DNA of 64,000 bases. It comes from Geomonas azotofigens (lineage in GTDB: Bacteria > Desulfobacterota > Desulfuromonadia > Geobacterales > Geobacteraceae). The stretch covers positions 62,001 to 126,000 of the forward strand of contig NZ_JAHLME010000009.1 in assembly GCF_018919395.1 (NCBI RefSeq), read 5' to 3'. Position 1 is the first letter of the stretch, and every line of letters begins with the position of its first letter. The position numbers were made by a program, and so were the translations under genes. Of this stretch, positions 50,054 to 59,276 are shown in pieces. The notes beneath the pieces are model-generated. The model was not told the DNA's origin. It was given only the letters and a program-made list of their open reading frames with translations, and searched no databases.

Positions 50054-51213
50054 GCCTTGGCCCCCTTCCGGCTGCGGGTCAGCACCGTTTGCTTCACGTG
50101 CTGGAACAGCGCGGTCAGCGGCAGCGGTTCCTCCGCCGCAGTCTTCATGAACAGGTATCCCCCGCCCAAAAGGAACAGCAGGTTAGGGCCCCAGCCGGAG
50201 AGAACCGGCGGCAGGATCCCTTTCTCGCCGAGCGTGTCGAAGCCGGAGAGGACAACGTAGTAGCAGAGGATCACGGCGATGCTGAGCGAGAAGCCGGACG
50301 CCTTGCCCGAACGGCGGTTCTGGATCCCCAGCGGTACCCCCACGAAGGCGAACACGATGCAGGAGAAGGGAAGCGCGAGCCTGCTGTGCAGCTCCTGGCG
50401 GCGCAACCGCAGCTCTTTCTTGGAGGTCCCGGCAGGCGGGTGCCGCAATTCCTCGATGGTCATCTCGCTGGTTTTCTTGGGCCCCTTGGGCGTCGGGTCG
50501 GTCAGGGCCACCCGCAGGATGTACTCCTGGAACTGGACCATGCGGTAGCCTGCGCCGGCCTCGTTACGGTGGATCGAGCCGTTTTTGAGCTGGAATTCCA
50601 TGGAGTGGCTGCGCGGGTCGGAGAAGAGCGTGCCGGTGGCGGCGAAGACGGTGGTGGGGGTCTTCGGGTCGCGCTCGTCGTGGACGATCACCCCGGCCAT
50701 GCTCTCCCCCTTGGGGGAGAGGGCGTCGGCGTAGATCACCATGTCGGGGAAGGCGTTGTTGAACACCTTCTCCTTGATGGAGACGCCGGCGCTGCTCTGG
50801 GCGATGTCCAGCATCAGCTTCCTGAAGGAACTGGTGCCCCACGGGACGGCGTACACCTGGACCCAGAGGCAGGCCAGGGTGGCCAGCACCGAGAAGAGCA
50901 GCGGCGGAGGGAACAGGCCGTACAGGCTGATGCCGCAGCTCTTCATGGCGGTCACCTCGCTGTCGCCGGAGAGGCGCCCGAAGGCGAGCAGTATGGAAAG
51001 GAGCAGGGCCATGGGGATGGTGAAGAGCCAGAAGGAGGGAAGCAGGTAGCTCACCATGCGCACGACGTCGGTAAAGGGTACCCCCTTCTCGACCACCATC
51101 TCGGCCAGCTTCAGGAAACGCCCCATGAGCAGGACGAAGGTGAAAGTCACCATGCCTACCAGGAACGGGGGTGGTATCTCGTTGAAAATGTAGCGGTACA
51201 GGGTCTTTTTCAT
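50050..51213 (-). CDS. lptF: LPS export permease LptF
   Basis: A 387-residue permease paired with LptG. It has the same layout: two N-terminal spans with YIFNEIPPPFLVGMVTFTFVLLMGRFLKLAEMVV, a large periplasmic domain, and C-terminal spans with LHSRLALPFSCIVFAFVGVPLGI. It is the first of the two minus-strand genes. An extra C-terminal ~25 residues (HVKQTVLTRSRKGAKA) is basic. Divergent from the Crp gene, with about 50 bases between. Confidence 0.93.
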   Translation of the reverse strand: MKKTLYRYIFNEIPPPFLVGMVTFTFVLLMGRFLKLAEMVVEKGVPFTDVVRMVSYLLPSFWLFTIPMALLLSILLAFGRLSGDSEVTAMKSCGISLYGLFPPPLLFSVLATLACLWVQVYAVPWGTSSFRKLMLDIAQSSAGVSIKEKVFNNAFPDMVIYADALSPKGESMAGVIVHDERDPKTPTTVFAATGTLFSDPRSHSMEFQLKNGSIHRNEAGAGYRMVQFQEYILRVALTDPTPKGPKKTSEMTIEELRHPPAGTSKKELRLRRQELHSRLALPFSCIVFAFVGVPLGIQNRRSGKASGFSLSIAVILCYYVVLSGFDTLGEKGILPPVLSGWGPNLLFLLGGGYLFMKTAAEEPLPLTALFQHVKQTVLTRSRKGAKA

Positions 51214-51262
51214 GAACTGCCGATCTTACATGAGATGGCCGGGGAAGTAAAGGAGGGACACG

Positions 51263-51994
51263 GTGGAACTACTCCTTGACCTGGGTTTTCATTTTGGGTA
51301 CAAAGGTGGCATGGAAAACAAGGACATCATCAGGAAAGCCCTGCTGTTCTCGGGCCTGGAAGACGAGTACCTGGTCGAACTCGCGGAGATCGCGGTGCGG
51401 CGCCCCTTCGCCAAGGGGGAGACGCTGTTCACCGAGGGGGAGAAGGCGGAAGGCTTCTACCTGCTCGCGTCGGGGGCGCTCAAGCTGTGCAAGATCTCGC
51501 CCGACGGGCGCGAGAAGGTGCTGCACATGGTGCACCCGGTGGAGACCTTCGCCGAGGCCGCCTTTTTCGGCGACGGCAAGTATCCCGCCGAGGCGCGCGG
51601 GGTGGAGCGGGGAGACGTGCTCTTCTTCCCGCGCGGCGCCTTCATGGGGCTTTTGGAGCGCAACCCGCGTTTCTCCATGAACCTGATCGCCTCGCTTTCC
51701 CTGTTGCTGCGCCGCTTCGCGCGGCAGATCGAGGAGCTCTCCTTCGCCGACGCCCCGTCCCGGCTCGCATCCTACCTCCTGGACCTGGCCGGCCGCAAGA
51801 GCACCAGCTACCAGGGGAAAACCTACCTCGAGCTGGACATGCGCAAGGGGGAGCTCGCCTCTCGCCTGGGCACGGTCAGCGAGACCCTCTCCCGCACCTT
51901 CAAGAAGATGAAGGACGAGGGGGTCATCGAACTGGACGGCAACAAGGTGACCATCATGCAGATGGAGAAGCTGAAGATGATCGCCGGCAAGTAG
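51263..51994 (+). CDS. Crp/Fnr-family transcriptional regulator
   Basis: A 243-residue regulator with an N-terminal cyclic-nucleotide-binding fold (about 35-150) and a C-terminal winged helix (about 165-235) with LASRLGTVSETLSRTFKKM as recognition region. There is no N-terminal Cys cluster as in FNR, so no [4Fe-4S] sensing is expected. I use GTG 51263 because AAAGGAGGG ends 6 bases upstream; ATG 51311 (227 residues) is a weaker option. The ligand and regulon are unknown. Confidence 0.85.
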   Translation: MELLLDLGFHFGYKGGMENKDIIRKALLFSGLEDEYLVELAEIAVRRPFAKGETLFTEGEKAEGFYLLASGALKLCKISPDGREKVLHMVHPVETFAEAAFFGDGKYPAEARGVERGDVLFFPRGAFMGLLERNPRFSMNLIASLSLLLRRFARQIEELSFADAPSRLASYLLDLAGRKSTSYQGKTYLELDMRKGELASRLGTVSETLSRTFKKMKDEGVIELDGNKVTIMQMEKLKMIAGK

Positions 51995-52028
51995 ACGCCG
52001 GCGCGGAGTACGCAATAGCGATGGTACG

Positions 52029-52061
52029 GAAGGGCTCCCGGTTAGAACCGCGGGGCCCTTC
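52029..52061 (+). terminator. Imperfect hairpin after the Crp/Fnr gene
   Basis: The arms GAAGGGC and GCCCTTC close an inner CGGTT/AACCG stem (about 12-14 paired bases overall). No U-run follows, so its role as a terminator is weak. Confidence 0.35.
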
Positions 52062-52315
52062 GCGTTAATGTCACTTTATATCCTTTTTCCCGGGTCCCGT
52101 TTCCCTTTTTCCTCCCCCTTGCCGCACCACATCACGCCAAGCCTTGCGCCGTCTGCACCTTTGCGGGCCGTAGCCGGTCGCGCAACCGATTGAAACTAAA
52201 TTATTAATTAATATTTTCATTCGATATGCCGATTTACACTTGCTATGGCGGAAGTGGCTGCTATACTTTGGCACGTTTCGTCCTGTCATATTCTGTGCCG
52301 TACCCCGGAGGGAGC

Positions 52316-53938
52316 TTGGATTGGGAATGTTGTTGGAGTCGGGAGCAGATCGAGCCCGAGAACTGCCCGTACATCGGCGAGGGGGAAGAGGACCTTCTGG
52401 TTTCCCAGCGCCGCAGGATCGTGGAGAAGTGCGTTGAGTGCCCCCGCTTCAAGAACGACCTGGCCCGGATGAAGGGGGCGGGTTACCCGCTTTCCGACGT
52501 ACTCCCGTACATACTGACCGAGTTCCAGGAACAAAAGACGCAGATGGGCGCCATGCTGAGCTTCTTGAACAGCAAGACGCGCGAGATCAAGTTCCTGCGC
52601 GAGGTGGGCCTCGTGCTGCAGACCTCGCTCGATCTGGACGAGGTCCTCTCCATAGCCATGACCGCCATCACCGCCGGCAAGGGGTTCGGCATGAACCGCG
52701 CCTTCCTGCTGATGACGGACAAGGACCGGCGCCACATCCGCGGCTACCTCGGGGTGGGACCCCGGGACTACGAGGAGGCCTGGCGCACCTGGGAGGACAT
52801 CAGCCGCTCCAACTTCACCCTGAGGCAGCTGGCGCGGGATTTCCAGAAGACCAAGCTGAGTTCCGAGAAGGTGAAGTTCCACGACATCCTGAACCAGCTC
52901 ACGGTTCCCCTGGCCGACCAGGGGCATATCTTCAACCGGGCCCTCACCGGCAAGAAGCCGATCCTGGTGGAGAACGCGCTCAATAATCCCGACCTGGACC
53001 GGGGGCTCGCGCGCATCCTCGGGGTCGACACCTTCCTGGTCATGCCGCTCATCTCCAGGAACCGCCGCATCGGCGTCATCATCGCCGACAACTGCATCAC
53101 CCACAAGCCGATCACCCTGCAGGACATGCAGTCGCTGGAGACCTTCGCCTTCCCGGTCGCCTTCGCCCTCGAGCGCGCCTCCCTGTACGAACGCCTGCAG
53201 GAGGAGGTGGCCAAGCAGAAGGCGGCCTACGTGAAGCTGCGCGAGCAGCAGGAACTGATCGTGAAAATGGAGAAGATGGCGCTGGTGGGCAAGATCACCT
53301 CCAGCATCGCCCACTCCATCAGGAACCCGCTCATGGTGATCGGCGGCTTCGCCCGGACCCTCTTGAAGGCGACCCCGGACCAGGACGACAGGCGCGGCTA
53401 CCTGGAATCGATCGTGCGCGAGACCCGGCAGTTAGAGGATGTGCTGAGCGAGGTGCTCGACTACTCGGAATCCCTGTTCCCGGTCACCGACTTCTGGGAC
53501 CTGAACGAACTGGTCGGGAAGGCGATGGGGGAGCTGGAGGGGGCGCTGGCGCAGGCGGGGGTGCACGCCCGCCTGGAGCTCGCCGCCGAGCTCCCCATGG
53601 TGCGCATCGACTACAAGCAGATCAGCTACTGCCTGAAAACCATCACCACCACGGCGCTGGCCACCATGGAGCCGGGAGGGGAATTGCGCATCGAGAGCGT
53701 GTTGGACGGGGACGGGGTGCTCTTGCGCATCAGCGACGACGGCAAGCCGCTCACCCAGACTGCGCAGGAGGCGCTCACCGCCCCCTTCTTCCAGACCCAG
53801 GAGCTCGGCGACGGGGTGGGTCTGTCGTTGTGCAAGTCCATCCTGGAGCGACAGGGCAACTCTTTGACCATATTAAGCCGTCCCGGCGGCGGCAACACGT
53901 ACAGCATCAGGCTTTTGACCAGAAAGGAGAACATCTGA
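52316..53938 (+). CDS. GAF-domain histidine kinase
   Basis: A 540-residue kinase. Residues 1-45 are Cys-rich (MDWECCWSRE..., ENCPYIGE, KCVECPRF), resembling a small metal-binding or CW-like module. A GAF domain spans about 90-285, and HisKA has H333 in SSIAHSIRNPLMVIGG. The ATP domain is unusual: the N-box reads LKTITTTALATM, with no clear Asn, though G-boxes SDDGKP and LGDGVGLSLCK are kept. I use TTG 52316, which has GGAGG 4 bases upstream; a longer frame begins at ATG 52226. It is followed one base later by its response regulator. Confidence 0.82.
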   Translation: MDWECCWSREQIEPENCPYIGEGEEDLLVSQRRRIVEKCVECPRFKNDLARMKGAGYPLSDVLPYILTEFQEQKTQMGAMLSFLNSKTREIKFLREVGLVLQTSLDLDEVLSIAMTAITAGKGFGMNRAFLLMTDKDRRHIRGYLGVGPRDYEEAWRTWEDISRSNFTLRQLARDFQKTKLSSEKVKFHDILNQLTVPLADQGHIFNRALTGKKPILVENALNNPDLDRGLARILGVDTFLVMPLISRNRRIGVIIADNCITHKPITLQDMQSLETFAFPVAFALERASLYERLQEEVAKQKAAYVKLREQQELIVKMEKMALVGKITSSIAHSIRNPLMVIGGFARTLLKATPDQDDRRGYLESIVRETRQLEDVLSEVLDYSESLFPVTDFWDLNELVGKAMGELEGALAQAGVHARLELAAELPMVRIDYKQISYCLKTITTTALATMEPGGELRIESVLDGDGVLLRISDDGKPLTQTAQEALTAPFFQTQELGDGVGLSLCKSILERQGNSLTILSRPGGGNTYSIRLLTRKENI

Positions 53939-53939
53939 G

Positions 53940-54314
53940 ATGGCGAAACTGTTGGTGGTGGATGACGAGGCGAACATCAGGCTGCTGTACGCCCAGGAGC
54001 TGAGCGACGAGGGGTACCAGGTGGTGACGGCGGGGAGCGCCCTGGAGGCGGTGGAGAAGCTCGAGTCGGAGAGCTTCGACCTGGCCGTGATCGACATCAA
54101 ACTGAAGAACGAGAGCGGCATCGAGCTGTTGCAGCGCATCGTGAAGGAGCGCCACACCATCCCGGTGATCCTGTGCACCGCCTTCTCCTGCTACAAGGAC
54201 GACTTCTCGGCCTGGCTCGCCGACGGCTACGTGGTGAAGTCGAGCGATCTGCATGAGTTGAAGGACGAGATCGCCCGGGTCCTCGCCAAGCGGCAGCGGG
54301 GGGCGTACGTGTGA
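53940..54314 (+). CDS. Stand-alone receiver-domain response regulator
   Basis: A 124-residue receiver with D8-D9, phospho-acceptor D52 (VIDIKL), T81-A (CTAFS) and K98 (VVKSSD). There is no output domain, so it must act by protein contact or phosphorelay. Start ATG 53940 follows AAAGGAG and lies one base after the histidine kinase stop, so they form a pair. Confidence 0.92.
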   Translation: MAKLLVVDDEANIRLLYAQELSDEGYQVVTAGSALEAVEKLESESFDLAVIDIKLKNESGIELLQRIVKERHTIPVILCTAFSCYKDDFSAWLADGYVVKSSDLHELKDEIARVLAKRQRGAYV

Positions 54315-54432
54315 CCGGCGGGCCGTGGTCGATGTTGCCGGGACGCGGCAATGTCGTCCCCCCGGCGCCGGCCCAGGCCCCTTCCCCTCTTTGTCAACCT
54401 TAACCTCAATCTGATTCCCGGAGGCTGCACCT

Positions 54433-56943
54433 ATGAAGGCCGTGATTATGGCGGGGGGCTTCGGTACCCGCATGCAACCGCTCACCTGCAACATCCCCAA
54501 GCCGATGGTTCCGCTCATGAACCGTCCCATCATGCTGCACATCGTGGAACTCCTGAAGAAGCACGGCATCACCGACCTGGTCATGCTCCTGTACCACCAG
54601 CCCAGCGTGATCAAGAACTTCTTCCGCGACGGCGCCGACCTCGGCGTCAGGATCACCTACGTGACCCCGCTGGAGGACATGGGCACCGCCGGGGCGGTCA
54701 AGTGCGCCGAGAAATTCCTGGACGAGCGCTTCCTGATCATCAGCGGCGACCTCCTGACCGACTTCAACCTGCAGAAGGTGATCGATTTCCACGAGGCCAA
54801 CAAGGCGCTCGCCACCATCACCCTCACCTCCGTGAAGGACCCCTTGCAGTTTGGCGTGGTGATCACGGACAAGGAGAAGCGCATCACCCAGTTCCTGGAG
54901 AAGCCGGGGTGGGGCGAGGTCATCTCCGACACCATCAACACCGGCATCTACGTCCTCGAACCGGAAATCTTCAAGTTCATCCCCGAGGGGGAGAACTTCG
55001 ACTTCTCCCAGGACCTCTTTCCCCTTCTGTTGAAGAAGAAGTCGGCCTTGTTCGGCTTCCCGGTCAAGGGGTACTGGCGGGACATCGGCAACACCGATTC
55101 CTACCGCGAGGCGCACCACGACATCCTCAAGGGGAAGGTGGGGGTCAAGGTGGACGAGCCGCGCCGCGAGATGGCCGGCGTGGACTTGAGGGTCGGCGTG
55201 GACGTGAGGCTCGGCGAGGGGACCGTGGTGGAAGGGACGGTCGTGGTGGGGGACAACTCCCAGGTCCAGGGGGGCGCCGAGATCAAGGACTCGGTGATCG
55301 GCCGCAACTGCATCATCGAGCCGGGGGTGAAGCTGACCCGGGCCGTGGTCTGGGACAACGTCTACATCAAGAAGAGCGCCAAGATCAACGACTGCGTCAT
55401 CTGCAACAACGTGAGCGTGGGGTCCGCGACCGTCATGGAAGAGGGGGGGGTGGTGGCCGACGACACCGCCATCGGCGAGGAGAGCTACATCAAGCGGGAC
55501 GTTAAGATCTGGCCCCGGAAGCTGATCGAGGCGGGCTCCACCGTCACCGGCAACCTGATCTGGGGGGAGCGCTGGAAGAAGTCCCTGTTCGAGGGGGAGA
55601 TGATCAAGGGGCTCACCAACATCGAACTCACCCCGGAGTTCGTGGCGAAGCTCGGCTGCGCCTACGGCACCTCCCTCCCCAAGGGAAGCCACGTCCTGGT
55701 CGGGCGCGATACGACCCTCTCCTCGCGCATGCTGAAACGGAGCTTTCTGGGTGGGATCCTCTCCGCCGGCGTCAACGTGCGCGACATCAGGATGGTGTCG
55801 CTTCCCATCCTGCGCTACAAGCTGCGCACCTTCGGCGAGGTGGGCGGGGTGCACTTCCGCCAGTCGCTGGAGGATCCGGCCACCACCGAGATCGTCTTTC
55901 TCGACGCCGACGGCCTCGACTTCTCCTCCTCCATGGGGAAGAACATCGAGCGCATCTTCTACAAGGAGAACTTCCGGCGCGCCCACCACATGGAGCCGGG
56001 CGGGATCACCGAGCTGCCGCAGGTGATGGACTTCTACCGCGAGGGGTTCTTCCGGGGTGTGGACCAGCAGGTCATCCGCAGCTCACGGGCCAAGGTGGTC
56101 ATCGACTTCAACCACTCGCCGGCCGGGCAGATCCTCCCCCAGATCCTGAACGATTTGGGGTGCGAGGTGATCGGGCTCAACACCTACCTCGACGAGCAGC
56201 GCGGCTCGAAGACGGTGGACGAGAAGCCCAACTCCCTGCAGCAGCTGGCCAAGATCGTGATGACGCTGGAGGCGCGGGCCGGCTTCTGGCTCGATCCCAC
56301 CGTCGAGGAGGTGGTGCTGGTGGACGAGACGGGCAAGATCTACCGGCCCGAGGAATTCCTGGCGCTCATGACCTCGCTCATGCTGAAAAGCGGCGCCAGG
56401 GGGGCTTTCGCCGTCCCGGTATCGGCCCCGTCGGTGATCGAGGAGATCGCCCAGGAGAACGGCAGCTCGGTGCGCCGCACCAAGAGCATGGACCGCGCCA
56501 TGATCGAGGCGGCCATCTCGCCGGAGGTGGTGATGGCGGGCTCCATGGCGGGGCGCTTCGCCTTCCCGAAGTTCCAGGCCGCCTTCGACGGCATGTTCAC
56601 CATCGCCAAGACCATCGAGCTCTCTGCCACCGCCGGGGTGCCGCTGTCGCGCGTCCTGAAGGAGATCCCCAAGAGCTCCTTCCTGCAGGGGCGGGTCCCC
56701 TGCGTCTGGGAGAAGAAAGGGGGGATCATGCGCAAGATGAGCGAGGACAGCCTGGACAAGGAGGCCTCCTTCATCGACGGCATCAAGGTCTCCTTCGGCA
56801 ACGACTGGGTGCTGGTGCTCCCCGACCAGTACCAGCCGGTGATCCACGTGGTGGCCGAGGCCAAGGACCCCAAGGCGGCGCAGAGGCTGCTCGAAGAGTA
56901 CATGCAGAAGGTGGAGCGCTGGAAAAAGGAGCTGGCCCAGTAG
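54433..56943 (+). CDS. Mannose-1-phosphate guanylyltransferase / phosphohexomutase-like fusion
   Basis: An 836-residue three-part protein. Residues 1-235 are a nucleotidyltransferase (MAGGFGTRMQPLT, LEKPGWGEVISDTIN). Residues ~250-370 are a left-handed beta-helix (hexapeptides such as DSVIGRNCIIEPGV). Residues ~380-830 are a phosphohexomutase-like region. The usual active-site T-A-S-H-N-P loop is missing: GGVHFRQSLEDP is in its place, so mutase activity is doubtful. It probably makes GDP-mannose or another sugar nucleotide. GGAGG precedes the ATG. It is followed by GH57 and glgA. Confidence 0.85.
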   Translation: MKAVIMAGGFGTRMQPLTCNIPKPMVPLMNRPIMLHIVELLKKHGITDLVMLLYHQPSVIKNFFRDGADLGVRITYVTPLEDMGTAGAVKCAEKFLDERFLIISGDLLTDFNLQKVIDFHEANKALATITLTSVKDPLQFGVVITDKEKRITQFLEKPGWGEVISDTINTGIYVLEPEIFKFIPEGENFDFSQDLFPLLLKKKSALFGFPVKGYWRDIGNTDSYREAHHDILKGKVGVKVDEPRREMAGVDLRVGVDVRLGEGTVVEGTVVVGDNSQVQGGAEIKDSVIGRNCIIEPGVKLTRAVVWDNVYIKKSAKINDCVICNNVSVGSATVMEEGGVVADDTAIGEESYIKRDVKIWPRKLIEAGSTVTGNLIWGERWKKSLFEGEMIKGLTNIELTPEFVAKLGCAYGTSLPKGSHVLVGRDTTLSSRMLKRSFLGGILSAGVNVRDIRMVSLPILRYKLRTFGEVGGVHFRQSLEDPATTEIVFLDADGLDFSSSMGKNIERIFYKENFRRAHHMEPGGITELPQVMDFYREGFFRGVDQQVIRSSRAKVVIDFNHSPAGQILPQILNDLGCEVIGLNTYLDEQRGSKTVDEKPNSLQQLAKIVMTLEARAGFWLDPTVEEVVLVDETGKIYRPEEFLALMTSLMLKSGARGAFAVPVSAPSVIEEIAQENGSSVRRTKSMDRAMIEAAISPEVVMAGSMAGRFAFPKFQAAFDGMFTIAKTIELSATAGVPLSRVLKEIPKSSFLQGRVPCVWEKKGGIMRKMSEDSLDKEASFIDGIKVSFGNDWVLVLPDQYQPVIHVVAEAKDPKAAQRLLEEYMQKVERWKKELAQ

Positions 56944-56976
56944 AGGCGGCGGCCCGGGCCGCATCAAGGGGATAGG

Positions 56977-59193
56977 ATGAGCGAACCACTGTACCTCACG
57001 CTGCTTTGGCACATGCACCAGCCTTTCTACAAGGATCCGGTCCGGGGGGAGTACCTGCTCCCCTGGGCCTACCTCCATGCGGTAAAGGACTACTACGACA
57101 TGCCCGCCATCGTCGCGGACAGCCCCGGCGCCAAGGTTGTCTTCAATCTGGTCCCCTCGCTTTTGGAACAGATCCTCGACTACGCCTGCGGCGAGGCGGT
57201 CGACCCCTACCTGAGCCTCGCGCGCAAGGCCCCGGCGGACCTGGAACAGGCGGAGCGGCTCTTTTTGCTGGAGAACTTCTTCTCCGCCAACAAGCGGCGC
57301 ATGATCGAGCCCTATCCGCGCTACCTGGAGCTGTACCGGATGGCCGGCGACGGGGTGCCGGGTACCGCCGCCTCCCGGGCGCCCCTCTTCGCGGAGCGGG
57401 ACCTCCTCGACCTGCAGGTCTGGTTCTACCTCGCCTGGACCGGTGAGGCCGCCCGGCGCCGCTTCCCGGTCTTCGGGGAGCTGATCCGCAAGGGGAAGGG
57501 GTTCGACGCCGCGGACAAGGCCTTGCTGTTCGACACCCAGCGCGAGCTGATCTCGGAGATCATCCCGCTGTACCGAAGGCTGCACCTGGAAGGGAAGGTG
57601 GAGCTTTCGGTGACCCCGTACTTCCATCCCATCCTGCCGCTTCTGTGCGACTCGCGCATCGCGCGGGTGGCGCTTCCGGGCGCGAGCCTCCCCAAGGTCG
57701 ACATCCGCTACCCGGAGGACGCGCGGGGGCAGGTGGCGCACGGCATCGAGAGTTTCGAGAGGCTGTTCGGCTTCCGGCCGCGCGGCATCTGGCCGGCTGA
57801 GGGGTCGGTGAGCGACGAGGCGCTCGAGATCATGGCGCAGGAGGGGCTTTGCTGGACCGCCTCGGACGAGCGGGTGCTGGGCCACACCCTCCCCGGGGGC
57901 TTGGGCCACGACCGGGAAGAGCTCTATCACCCCTACCTGTTCCAGCAGGGGGGGAAGGAGATCGCCCTGTTCTTCCGGGACCAGGTGCTCTCGGACCAGA
58001 TCGGTTTCACCTACTCCCAGTGGGAGGCGGAGCGGGCCGTCGCGGACTTCGTCGGGCGGGTGAAGGAGATCCGGCAGCAATCCCGCTCGCCCCGGGTGGT
58101 CTCGGTGATCCTGGACGGGGAGAACGCCTGGGAGCACTACCAGCACAACGGGCTTCCCTTTCTCTCCAGGCTCTACGCCGCGCTGGCCCAGACGCCGGGG
58201 GTGGAGCCGGCAACCTTTTCGGAGGTGCTGGAGCGGGTCCCGGAGCGGCGGGTGCTGCGGCACGTGCACCCGGGCTCCTGGATCAACGCCGATTACGGCA
58301 TCTGGATCGGCCATCCCGAGGAGAACCTGGGATGGGAGTACCTGGCGAAGGCGAGGCAGGCCGCGGTGCACCACAGTCCCGAGGTGGCCCAGCTCCTTTC
58401 CGGTGGCGCCAGCGGCGACGAGGCGGCCCGGCGCGCCTGCAAGGCCCTCTACGCGGCACAGGGGAGCGACTGGTTCTGGTGGTACGGCGACGACCACTTC
58501 TCCCCCCACGCCGGCTGTTTCGACCTGTTGTTCCGCAGCCACCTGATCAACGTCTACCGGCTGCTGGCGCTGGAGGTTCCCGGGGAACTGCACGAGCCGA
58601 TCAAGAAGCAGCATCCCGCCGGGTTCGTCCGCGGTCCGGCGCGGCTTATCACTCCCTCCCTGAGCGCCGCGGCAGACGATTACTTTGAGTGGCTCTCAGC
58701 GGGACTGTACGACCTGACCCGGCAGGGGGCGGCGATGCACGCCGCCGACGCGGGGCTGCAATCGTTCTTCTACGGCTACGACCTCGACTACTTCTATTTC
58801 AGGATCGACGGGGTGCAGTCGCTGGAAAAGCTCCTGCAGCCGGGGGACCGCCTGTCGCTGCATCTGAGGGGAGGGGGGGAGTACCGCATCGAGATGAAAC
58901 CCGGCGACGGCGAGGGGGAGCTGCAGCTCTTGAAGGAGGGGGCGTGGCAACCCGCCGGCGGGGTGGCGCGCTACCGGGTCGGCCGCAGCGCGCAGCTGCG
59001 CGTCCCGCTCCCGGCGCTGCGGCTCGACGCCGGGGACCGGCTCTGCTGCTACCTGACCCACTCCCGGGGGGCGAACCTGATCGGGCGGTGGCCGACCGAG
59101 GCGCCGCTCGCGCTGGCCTACGCTGGGCCCGGCCTGGGGATGGAGCCGGGGGCGCTCAAGGAGCTGCCGCCGTGCGAACCGGACCCATCTTAA
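56977..59193 (+). CDS. Glycoside hydrolase family 57
   Basis: A 738-residue GH57 enzyme. LLWHMHQPFY (about 10-18) is the N-terminal His motif, GIWPAEGSVSD (about 270) contains the catalytic E275, and VVSVILDGENAWEHY (about 375) the second catalytic D380. The last ~200 residues form a separate beta-rich domain. No signal peptide is seen, so it acts in the cytoplasm, probably on alpha-glucan (amylopullulanase or 4-alpha-glucanotransferase type). Located between the manC-like fusion and glgA, it likely serves glycogen metabolism. Confidence 0.9.
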   Translation: MSEPLYLTLLWHMHQPFYKDPVRGEYLLPWAYLHAVKDYYDMPAIVADSPGAKVVFNLVPSLLEQILDYACGEAVDPYLSLARKAPADLEQAERLFLLENFFSANKRRMIEPYPRYLELYRMAGDGVPGTAASRAPLFAERDLLDLQVWFYLAWTGEAARRRFPVFGELIRKGKGFDAADKALLFDTQRELISEIIPLYRRLHLEGKVELSVTPYFHPILPLLCDSRIARVALPGASLPKVDIRYPEDARGQVAHGIESFERLFGFRPRGIWPAEGSVSDEALEIMAQEGLCWTASDERVLGHTLPGGLGHDREELYHPYLFQQGGKEIALFFRDQVLSDQIGFTYSQWEAERAVADFVGRVKEIRQQSRSPRVVSVILDGENAWEHYQHNGLPFLSRLYAALAQTPGVEPATFSEVLERVPERRVLRHVHPGSWINADYGIWIGHPEENLGWEYLAKARQAAVHHSPEVAQLLSGGASGDEAARRACKALYAAQGSDWFWWYGDDHFSPHAGCFDLLFRSHLINVYRLLALEVPGELHEPIKKQHPAGFVRGPARLITPSLSAAADDYFEWLSAGLYDLTRQGAAMHAADAGLQSFFYGYDLDYFYFRIDGVQSLEKLLQPGDRLSLHLRGGGEYRIEMKPGDGEGELQLLKEGAWQPAGGVARYRVGRSAQLRVPLPALRLDAGDRLCCYLTHSRGANLIGRWPTEAPLALAYAGPGLGMEPGALKELPPCEPDPS

Positions 59194-59248
59194 ATTTTTC
59201 TTTTGCAAAAAAACTTTACCCGGGGCCGCTCTTAATCTAGAATGTGCC

Positions 59249-59254
59249 TATAAT
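59249..59254 (+). promoter_or_regulatory. Putative -10 box upstream of glgA
   Basis: A perfect TATAAT lies 23 bases before the glgA start in an A+T-rich gap. No matching -35 is clear (the best is 16-18 bases upstream, CCGCTC-like). Confidence 0.35.
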
Positions 59255-59276
59255 TCCAGGGTGTTAGAGGTTTTAC

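Noticed and set aside
52230-52290. Possible sigma-54 promoter upstream of the histidine kinase
   Set aside because: TGGC...TGCT is present but the GG-GC spacing is off by one base from the -24/-12 pattern.
56083-58614. 843-codon - strand frame
   Set aside because: It crosses the antisense of the manC-manB-like fusion and GH57, both well supported; it has no family motif or ribosome site.
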